A stretch of DNA of 12,089 bases from Clostridia bacterium. GTDB lineage: Bacteria; Bacillota; Clostridia; Oscillospirales; CAG-272. Below, in pieces: positions 6,519 to 12,089 of the stretch; within the stretch, counting starts at the first letter, position 1, and the number at the start of each line of letters is the position of its first letter. Location: assembly GCA_017520365.1 (NCBI GenBank), contig JAFXFQ010000133.1, positions 1 through 12,089 of the forward strand. The letters run 5' to 3'. Below the pieces are notes generated by a model, which was not told the origin of the DNA, made no database searches, and saw only the letters and a program-made list of their open reading frames with translations. The position numbers and the translations under genes were made by a program.

Positions 6519-6961
6519 GTCCTGCTCCCTTCTTCCGTGGCGCTGATGCTGCCGATTATCCGACGCACGTCAGCATCCTCCATCGAAATTCGCTCTTCCC
6601 CGTTTTCAAGAAGTACCATTATCTGAAAAACGCACCCGTTTTTTCTCCCCTCAAGCATTACGTAGGGATATCCGAGACTTTTACAGGTATATCCCTCCCA
6701 AAGATGATCTCCGAGAGTAAAGGGCTCTATATCACAAACGTCATCATAAAATGCCTTCGGAGAAAAATAATATTTGTCTCTTCCGAAAAAGCACACGGTA
6801 ATACCCGCTTTTGAAAAGATCTCAAAGGGCTCCCTTGCATTTTTGTATACAAACACCTTGCTTGCGGTCTCATTGCCCTCACTGTCAGTAGCCCCGAAGG
6901 CATTCCAGCCTTCGGGGACTACGAGACTTATGATACCGTTATCAAATACGGTTTCTGCCAT
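6515..6961 (-). CDS. Small hypothetical protein, possibly PsbP/Mog1-like fold
   Basis: This 148-aa soluble protein has no signal peptide or membrane segment. It opens FDNGIISLVVPEGWNAF, a pattern of a beta-hairpin followed by a Pro-Glu-Gly-Trp turn that recalls the Mog1/PsbP/DUF1795 fold. Later come KAFYDDVCDIEPF and LWEGYTCKSLGYPYVML, and it ends with a helix DADVRRIIGSI. The fold suggestion rests on pattern only. The ATG at 6961 follows the stop of the upstream gene by one base (TAATATG), so it is probably translated by coupling. The nearest purine-rich site (GAGGA) is about 13 bases upstream within the previous gene. An in-frame ATG at 6994 would add residues that overlap that gene and is less likely. 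It sits third in the operon and overlaps the next gene by 4 bases. Confidence 0.82.
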   Translation of the reverse strand: MAETVFDNGIISLVVPEGWNAFGATDSEGNETASKVFVYKNAREPFEIFSKAGITVCFFGRDKYYFSPKAFYDDVCDIEPFTLGDHLWEGYTCKSLGYPYVMLEGRKNGCVFQIMVLLENGEERISMEDADVRRIIGSISATEEGSRT

Positions 6962-6962
6962 A

Positions 6963-7574
6963 TTACGCCCAAGGGTCCTCAGCCGCAGGAACACGAACGT
7001 CGGAAAGGCACTGGATCTCGTTCACAAACCACTGGCCGGTAGAGGGCTTTTTTCTGAGCTTTATCTGTCGCATATTGTCAGCACCGGAGCTCTTTACCCA
7101 CATAACTGCCCAGCCATCGTTATCAAAGGAATAGGGGTTCTCGTGAACGGTGACCGCATAAGGCACGGAGGGTGCATAGCTGTTCTCGGGGGTAGCTCCC
7201 TCAAAATAGGAGCGAGCCTTATAGCCCTTGTCTCTCATTCTCTCGTTGATAAACTGACGCTCATAGGGGCTTACGCTTTCAGGTCCCTTGAGAAAGTCAA
7301 GCATAGCAAAAAACGCCTCGGGATCGCTCTCATATCTGCAAAGAGCGATCATTGTTACAGCCGTAGTCTTGAAGGGAGAATCAAGAGATGCCTCGGGGAG
7401 GGCCTTCAGCTCCTCAACACTTTGAGGAATAGCGGCAAAGGTAAAGGTCTCCTTGCTGTTTCTGCCGCGGCCGATGGCGGCCTCACCCTGTCTCACCGCG
7501 TTTGTTACTACCTTTGACGCCTCTTTTTTCACACTTGAGCCAATAGCTCTTTTAATTGAATCAAAAATTCCCAT
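6963..7574 (-). CDS. DUF6935-like family protein
   Basis: This 203-aa protein has an amphipathic, lysine-rich N-terminal helix (GIFDSIKRAIGSSVKKEASK). A conserved-looking domain follows from about residue 50: ALPEASLDSPFKTTAVTMIA, then CRYESDPEAFFAMLDFLKGP, SPYERQFINERMRDK and YFEGATPENSYAPSVPY. The end is a beta-rich region with VKSSGADNMRQIKLRKK, STGQWFV, LSDVRVP and a terminal EDPWA. I recognise this arrangement from small Clostridia proteins annotated DUF6935, from memory only. The function of that family is unknown. There is no signal peptide; the N-terminal helix could touch a membrane or partner. AGGAGG lies 6 bases before the ATG. Second in the operon, 18 bp after the lipocalin-like gene and 1 bp before the next. 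Confidence 0.85.
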   Translation of the reverse strand: MGIFDSIKRAIGSSVKKEASKVVTNAVRQGEAAIGRGRNSKETFTFAAIPQSVEELKALPEASLDSPFKTTAVTMIALCRYESDPEAFFAMLDFLKGPESVSPYERQFINERMRDKGYKARSYFEGATPENSYAPSVPYAVTVHENPYSFDNDGWAVMWVKSSGADNMRQIKLRKKPSTGQWFVNEIQCLSDVRVPAAEDPWA

Positions 7575-7592
7575 AATTTCCTCCTGTGATTT

Positions 7593-8051
7593 TTATTCTG
7601 CTTTAACGAATCTGAAATTCATGAAATTGATGTTGCCGTTCTCATCCGAAGCACAAGCCCAAGAATCTGCCGCCTCGCCCAGCACCTCGCCCTCAATGCC
7701 TGTATCGATCCAGAAGGCACCGTCACGCTCCTCCCACTTCATGGGAGCCTGTGACATACAGCCGTCAATGAGGATGATCTCCCCTGCCTCAACAGCCGCA
7801 TCCACCTCCTCCTTTGTCACGCCCTCGGGAAGAGGCATAAGCATATACATAAGTCCGTTCTCACATACGCTCAGTTGCATAGCTGCAGTCTGCTTCCTTT
7901 CCTTCATTTCATCGGCAACAGCCTCCTCGTCGCTTTCGTCAACGTAAGGCATGGGTGAAGCTAAGTACTCCTCAGGGGCAAGATACTGAAGCTCAAAATC
8001 CTCATTCATCACTCCCACAGAATGGAGCCTCCATTTTCCGATATAGCTCAT
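7593..8051 (-). CDS. Lipocalin-like hypothetical protein, first gene of the operon
   Basis: This 152-aa acidic soluble protein starts SYIGKWRLHSVGV. The Gly-x-Trp on a first beta-strand is typical of lipocalin-like barrels. A later strand reads LSVCENGLMYMLMPLPEG and is followed by a helix TKEEVDAAVEAGE and a strand with the buried WEERDGAFWIDTGIEGEVLG. It closes NINFMNFRFVKAE, a typical last barrel strand. The lipocalin assignment is by pattern and unproven, and no signal peptide is present. AAAGGAGA lies 5 bases before the ATG. The 57-bp gap to the dockerin gene upstream is AT-rich with no clear terminator hairpin. A promoter for the operon should lie there or further upstream, but only a TATAAT without a good -35 is visible. 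Confidence 0.82.
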   Translation of the reverse strand: MSYIGKWRLHSVGVMNEDFELQYLAPEEYLASPMPYVDESDEEAVADEMKERKQTAAMQLSVCENGLMYMLMPLPEGVTKEEVDAAVEAGEIILIDGCMSQAPMKWEERDGAFWIDTGIEGEVLGEAADSWACASDENGNINFMNFRFVKAE

Positions 8052-8108
8052 ATTGTTTCTCCTTTCTTTATTATAAAAATGTTTTTACTGTATTTATCTT
8101 TGTGCAGA

Positions 8109-11100
8109 TCACTTGCCTGCGATCTTTCTCTTCAGGAGATTGGAGTCAATGGAATTTATCGCCCCATCTCCGTTAAAGTCTGCGGCAAGGGCCTGTGGGC
8201 TGCCCGACTCCACCGTATATGCGCTTGCAACTATCCTTCTGAGAAGATTTGAATCGATGGAATTTATGATACCGTCAAGATTTACGTCGCCCGGTATCAC
8301 CTCGGAAAGGAGGTATTCAAGATCCACGTTATGCACGACGTCCTCGGAAGTAAGGACCACCGTTGCAGTATACTCAACGTGCTTTGCCTTTGTTACCTTC
8401 AGCACAAACTCACCGGCAACGATATACGGAAATCTGAAGCTTGCGGTGTTGCCGCTGAGCTCGGTCTCAAACAGGGGAGACGTCTCACCGACCCTTGTGA
8501 GGGTCACCGTTGTTTTTTCGTCTTCGCCGCCAAAGCCTTTAACCGTACCGGTGAGGGTCACGTAAAAGGTCGTAGCCTCATAGACTGCCAAAAAATTAAA
8601 GTTTGAGGAAACGTCGATAACGTCGCCGGGGGCATAATCACAGCTAAGGCCTCTCCATGCCTTGAATTTTGCACCTGCGGGAGCCTCAAAGCTACATTCG
8701 GGAAGAATATACTCGCCTGCTGTCATTACCACGGGAGCCATAGCTCCCTCTCCGCCGTTTCCAAAGAAATTGACAACGTAAATGTCCTCCCAGACGGCAT
8801 ATACTTTCTTATTTGCAAGCACCGTTATCTTATCTCCGGGGGCGTACTGAACGCCGCCAACCTCCCAGGCCTTGAACTGCTTTCCTGCAGGAGGAGTAAA
8901 TACACATTCGGGCAAGGTATACGTGCCTGACACCCCTGCCACGGGACCGTATAGTCCGTCTCCTCCGTTCGCGTTAAAGCTAACTGTATAGGAAGAGAAA
9001 TCACGCGCCTTCCACATTGCAGAAAAGACGGTATCGCCCGTTATCCCGATAGTCGTGCCCGGCACGAGCACGATCCTTGTATCGTTTAATCGCCATCCCA
9101 CAAACACATCCATTCCATCGGGAGGGAGGAAGTTACAGGGGGGCAGTGTATACTCACCGACAACGCCGCGGACAGGATTCATAGTACCCGAGCCGCCGTT
9201 TGCATTAAAGGCAACAGTATAGGTGACAAGGGGAGCTCTCGACCATACTGCAGTTATCACCGTATCGTCAAGGATAAGAACGGTCTCTCCCGGCCTATAA
9301 AGCTTTCCGTCAATGCTCCAACCGCTGAACGTCTTGGTATTGGGCGCGATATAGCCACATTTCGGCAAGATATATACGCCGTATGCTCTCACGTCTGTCA
9401 TCGTACCAAGGGCACCGTCTCCGTCGAAGGACACGGTGGCCATGATCATAGGCAGATCAAAGGTCACCCAATAGCAACGGAATATACTGTCATACTCAAG
9501 CCTTGTTGCCCCGGAAGTACCGAGGGAGGTGGTCAGCGTAACGTTCTCTTTTTTCAGATTCTCGGCGCTGTAGCCATCCTTTGGGAAAAGCTTTGCCGCA
9601 AATCTATATGTAATTCCCTTTTCGAATACGGCACCCAAATAAGCTCCTGCAAAGTCTCCTCCGATCCCAAAGTCGTGATAGCTGTCATCATAGAAAATAT
9701 AATGGCTGTAATATCCTTCTGCAGGGATCTCAAGGGTGTCGGGATAAGTCAGGGTAACGCTGCTGATATACTCGCCCTCGTCAACGCCGGAAAGAGTTAG
9801 GGCGACCTCCTCTATGGGCTCAGCTTCAAGCTGAGGAAGCTGGAAGACCACGTAGTATCCCTTGACCGACCTGTTTGTCATATATACCTTTTCTCCCTCG
9901 ATGCCGTCGATCTCGAGCTTTTCGTTATTAAGCCTTCTTCCGTCTAAAAACTCATCGGGCAGGCTGTAGCCGTCCTCAAGGGAAAAATATATTGATATGT
10001 AGTAATCTCTTGCGCTTTCAAACACACCCGAACCGTCATACACTGCGTTTCCGTAGCTGTAAGCGTCTCTCCAGATCAGGTATGCATATCCGTCAGAGTC
10101 TCTTCCGTAGCCGCTGCCGCAAAGCTTAAAGTGATCTGTGACCGTATCTGCTGAGACCCCGGTTATCATGCTTCCCTTTTCGTATCCGTCAATGGAGAAG
10201 ACTATCTTATCATCGGTAATATCTGTTCCCTTAACGGGAGGGAGCTCAAAATGGATAGTGTATGAACCGTCCTCCTGCAGCGTGGGATCTACAAAAGGGG
10301 TTATCCCGTCAAACAAGGGGTCGCCTATAAGCTTTACAGAGTTTTCGTTAATTGCGTGATAGTATCCCTCGTCCACTCTGTATTTTACAAACAGAGAATA
10401 ATTCTCATCAGTTGAAAGTGGATCGGTCGCAGAAAGCTGCTCCACTCCCCGGATCCAGTAACCCTCACCGTAGCCGCCGCAAAGAGTGATGTTTGGGGCA
10501 TCGGCGATGGTTACTGCAACACTGTCCGCCGGATTCTTGTACTCAAAGCCCTCGGGGCAGGTCACGCTGAATACTGCCTTTGTTACCGCATCAATTTCCT
10601 CGTCCGTGCGAATGATGTTTATCAAAAGATCGCTGTATACGTAGATAGTGTCACCGGGATAATACTTTTCCCAGTTGTTATCTCCGTCAAGATCTATACC
10701 CCAATAGTCAAATTCGTAAAATTCCAATTCCTCAAAGAGGCTTTCGGGAAGAACGTAGGCTCCTCCGTTTACTGTCACCTCATAGGTGGGATAGGTTCCC
10801 GTTTCGGGATCTGTTACATAGAAATCCTCAAAGGTCAGCGTATAGGTCTTTGAAGGGTCCGGATCTGCCCATTTGGCATAGAGGGTTACATCAGAACCGA
10901 GGGTAAGCTCGCTATTCGGAAAGTACCATCTGCCGGTGGTGCCGTCCACGGTCCAGCCGTTGAAGGCCATTCCGTGCGGCGGAGTAAATCCGCATTCGGG
11001 AGCTGTATATGTATCGTCATAAACCGCTACGTTATCCATTGTACCCGTACCGCCGTTTGCACTGAAGGATACGGTATAGAAAAGCTTATCGAAATACACG

Positions 11101-11510
11101 TAGCAGTAAACAGTATCGATTCCGCTCTCCCGCTCCAGCTTCACGTTGTCGCACCGACCGTTTACAGAAACCGTTAATTCTGAAAGATCCTCGGGAATAA
11201 CGTTGAGACCTACAGCCTCAATATAAAGAAGTGCGTAATATTCTCCGTCAACCTGAGCTTCAATGGGGGTGGTATACCGCTGCTCGGAGCCCGTGCCCCA
11301 TACTCTGTACCATTCCACCCAGGAAACGGTATAAGCGGAATCGTTTCCCACGGTAACGTTAAAATCAAGCTTCTCGCCGATGGCGGGAGGAGTTACTGTA
11401 AACTCCATCTCGCTTATCTCGCCCCTCGTAACGGCCGCAAACGCTGCCTGAGGCAGCATTCCGAGAAGCATTGCCGTACAGATCAAAATGCAAAGCATTC
11501 TCTTTTTCAT
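8109..11510 (-). CDS. Secreted multi-repeat protein with C-terminal type I dockerin
   Basis: This 1133-aa secreted protein has a Sec signal peptide (KKR, then a hydrophobic core, cleavage after AFA near residue 25). Domain order: a first degenerate ~110-aa module (about 34-142); a Flg_new/InlB B-type repeat (144-215); a diverged repeat (223-295); three more ~120-aa modules (about 311-426, 434-561, 568-690); four Flg_new repeats (690-757, 763-833, 840-909, 910-977); a beta-sandwich of carboxypeptidase-regulatory type (about 982-1066); and a dockerin (1074-1133). The dockerin has two F-hand loops (DVNLDGIINSID and DFNGDGAINSID) with Ca ligands at positions 1, 3, 5, 9 and 12. No catalytic domain is recognised, so a structural, adhesive or binding role outside the cell is likely, held to a cohesin partner. 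AGGAGG lies 8 bases before the ATG. It follows another dockerin gene, separated by two strong hairpins. Confidence 0.92.
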   Translation of the reverse strand: MKKRMLCILICTAMLLGMLPQAAFAAVTRGEISEMEFTVTPPAIGEKLDFNVTVGNDSAYTVSWVEWYRVWGTGSEQRYTTPIEAQVDGEYYALLYIEAVGLNVIPEDLSELTVSVNGRCDNVKLERESGIDTVYCYVYFDKLFYTVSFSANGGTGTMDNVAVYDDTYTAPECGFTPPHGMAFNGWTVDGTTGRWYFPNSELTLGSDVTLYAKWADPDPSKTYTLTFEDFYVTDPETGTYPTYEVTVNGGAYVLPESLFEELEFYEFDYWGIDLDGDNNWEKYYPGDTIYVYSDLLINIIRTDEEIDAVTKAVFSVTCPEGFEYKNPADSVAVTIADAPNITLCGGYGEGYWIRGVEQLSATDPLSTDENYSLFVKYRVDEGYYHAINENSVKLIGDPLFDGITPFVDPTLQEDGSYTIHFELPPVKGTDITDDKIVFSIDGYEKGSMITGVSADTVTDHFKLCGSGYGRDSDGYAYLIWRDAYSYGNAVYDGSGVFESARDYYISIYFSLEDGYSLPDEFLDGRRLNNEKLEIDGIEGEKVYMTNRSVKGYYVVFQLPQLEAEPIEEVALTLSGVDEGEYISSVTLTYPDTLEIPAEGYYSHYIFYDDSYHDFGIGGDFAGAYLGAVFEKGITYRFAAKLFPKDGYSAENLKKENVTLTTSLGTSGATRLEYDSIFRCYWVTFDLPMIMATVSFDGDGALGTMTDVRAYGVYILPKCGYIAPNTKTFSGWSIDGKLYRPGETVLILDDTVITAVWSRAPLVTYTVAFNANGGSGTMNPVRGVVGEYTLPPCNFLPPDGMDVFVGWRLNDTRIVLVPGTTIGITGDTVFSAMWKARDFSSYTVSFNANGGDGLYGPVAGVSGTYTLPECVFTPPAGKQFKAWEVGGVQYAPGDKITVLANKKVYAVWEDIYVVNFFGNGGEGAMAPVVMTAGEYILPECSFEAPAGAKFKAWRGLSCDYAPGDVIDVSSNFNFLAVYEATTFYVTLTGTVKGFGGEDEKTTVTLTRVGETSPLFETELSGNTASFRFPYIVAGEFVLKVTKAKHVEYTATVVLTSEDVVHNVDLEYLLSEVIPGDVNLDGIINSIDSNLLRRIVASAYTVESGSPQALAADFNGDGAINSIDSNLLKRKIAGK
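8112..8291 (-). repeat. Dockerin-coding segment, copy 1
   Basis: These 60 codons (GDVNLDG to KRKIAGK) encode a complete two-loop dockerin. Counting by eye, 46 of 60 residues match the dockerin at 11622-11801, and both copies have the same length with no gaps. Both loops in both copies carry Ser-Ile at loop positions 10-11, the positions that help set cohesin specificity in well-studied type I dockerins. Confidence 0.85.
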
Positions 11511-11541
11511 AACATTTTCCTCCTTTGTTATGATAAATACC

Positions 11542-11580
11542 TTCCAAATTGGGATGACGCTCTGTCATCCCAATTTGGAA
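11542..11580 (-). repeat. Perfect 17-bp inverted repeat between the two dockerin genes
   Basis: Arms 11542-11558 and 11564-11580 pair perfectly over 17 bp around a 5-nt loop. No U-run follows on the minus strand (GGTATTTATC), so it is at best a weak intrinsic terminator. It may instead be an RNA-stabilising or attenuating hairpin, or an inserted palindromic element. Confidence 0.8.
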
Positions 11581-11581
11581 A

Positions 11582-11606
11582 GGGATTTCGGCTGTGCCGA
11601 AATCCT
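11582..11606 (-). repeat. Second hairpin, 10-bp stem, between the dockerin genes
   Basis: Arms 11583-11592 and 11596-11605 pair perfectly with a 3-nt loop, and a G-T pair extends the stem by one. On the minus strand it begins 12 bases after the stop codon of the right-hand dockerin gene and lies one base before the 17-bp hairpin. Together the two could end most transcripts of the upstream gene or trim its 3' end. Confidence 0.75.
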
Positions 11607-11618
11607 ATTCCTTTTTGC

Positions 11619-12089
11619 TTACTGTCCCGCTACCTTTCTCTTAAGGAGGTTAGAGTCGATAGAGTTTATCTGTCCGTCGCCGTTGATATCGGCGTTAAGT
11701 GCGGCAGGAGAGCCTGACTCTATGATATACTCTCCCGCAACGCTTCTCTTGAGAAGGTTTGAATCAATGGAGTTTACCTGTCCGTCAAGGTTCACGTCAC
11801 CGAGGAGCACGTCACCGGAGGCGTTATCCTTGAATTTTGCAATGAGGGTAATATCACCTGTCACGGGCTTTGAAAAATCGTATTTCTGGCCGCCCTCGGT
11901 ATACCAGCCGAGGAAGGTCTTGCCGCTCTGTGTAGGAGCAGTAGGTGCAGTTACGGTCTTGCCGTCCTCAACAGTCTTGGTGGCTACGGTATTAGTGTCT
12001 ACCTTAAAGGTTACGGTGTGGGTGACAGTCGCACTTTTCTCCACGATCCATACGCATTCATAGGTATTGAGATCAGTTACGCCGTCCCA
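11619..12089 (-). CDS. Dockerin protein with Listeria-Bacteroides repeat, 5' part beyond the window
   Basis: Only the last 156 codons are visible; the frame is open to the right edge. Codons before an internal GTG at 12044 read as normal protein (WDGVTDLNTYECVWIVEKSA), so that GTG is not the start. From about 12030 to 11830 there is one InlB B-type/Flg_new repeat with the signature VTFKVD...VEDGKTVTAP...FLGWYTEGG...YDF...ITLIAKF. A short linker (KDNASGDVLL) leads into a dockerin with loops DVNLDGQVNSID and DINGDGQINSID, ending KRKVAGQ. The missing N-terminal part may hold a signal peptide and possibly a catalytic or binding domain. It lies 108 bp upstream of the 1133-aa dockerin gene on the same strand, so the two may be co-expressed. 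Confidence 0.9.
   Translation of the reverse strand, partial: WDGVTDLNTYECVWIVEKSATVTHTVTFKVDTNTVATKTVEDGKTVTAPTAPTQSGKTFLGWYTEGGQKYDFSKPVTGDITLIAKFKDNASGDVLLGDVNLDGQVNSIDSNLLKRSVAGEYIIESGSPAALNADINGDGQINSIDSNLLKRKVAGQ
11622..11801 (-). repeat. Dockerin-coding segment, copy 2
   Basis: These 60 codons match the dockerin segment at 8112-8291 without gaps (46/60 residues identical by eye). The first half and second half of each segment also repeat each other (NSIDSNLL in all four loops). Confidence 0.85.

Noticed and set aside
8070..8098. Minus-strand promoter with TATAAT before the lipocalin-like gene
   Set aside because: The -10 box is perfect but no acceptable -35 lies 16-18 bases upstream, and the predicted transcript start would fall in the ribosome binding site.
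11365..11568. 67-codon minus-strand open frame spanning the start of the 1133-aa gene
   Set aside because: It overlaps the signal-peptide coding region in another frame and begins inside the 17-bp hairpin. No supporting ribosome site.

Overview
The window looks like chromosomal DNA of an anaerobic Clostridia-type Firmicute, probably an uncultured gut or rumen Oscillospiraceae/Ruminococcaceae relative. The evidence is purine-rich Shine-Dalgarno sites before nearly every gene, a flavodiiron protein, two dockerin-bearing proteins with Listeria-Bacteroides (Flg_new/InlB B-type) repeats, and small conserved families typical of that group. No rRNA, tRNA, CRISPR array, transposase or phage gene was seen.

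Layout: (a) 1-183 is a gene-free left edge holding a GC-rich inverted repeat and a strong hairpin terminator. (b) 184-2635, minus strand, is a tight three-gene operon transcribed in the order HAD phosphatase, DUF1643 protein, flavodiiron protein. (c) 2652-3235, plus strand, is tadA with a near-consensus promoter and a classic terminator. (d) 3273-3377 is an array of five small hairpins separated by the heptamer ATTTCAC/T. (e) 3379-4638, minus, is a PLP enzyme of the methionine gamma-lyase / 'aluminium resistance' family. (f) 4731-5456, plus, is a cytidylate-kinase-like P-loop kinase with its own promoter and terminator. (g) 5474-8051, minus, is a four-gene operon of uncharacterised small proteins (lipocalin-like, DUF6935-like, a PsbP/Mog1-like small protein, and a membrane-anchored protein whose last codons look frameshifted). 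(h) 8109-12089, minus, is a pair of secreted dockerin proteins: one complete (1133 aa) and one cut by the right edge, with two perfect hairpins between them.

How the genes fit together: regions b, c, e and f are housekeeping or stress functions (phosphate-ester clean-up, O2/NO detoxification, tRNA wobble editing, sulfur amino acid or PLP chemistry, nucleotide metabolism). Region g is the best candidate for an undescribed gene set: four co-transcribed genes, coupled by an 18-bp gap, a 1-bp gap and a 4-bp overlap, none with a known job. Region h suggests an extracellular cohesin-dockerin assembly, since both proteins end in dockerins 46/60 identical by eye. No cohesin or catalytic glycoside hydrolase domain is visible in the window.
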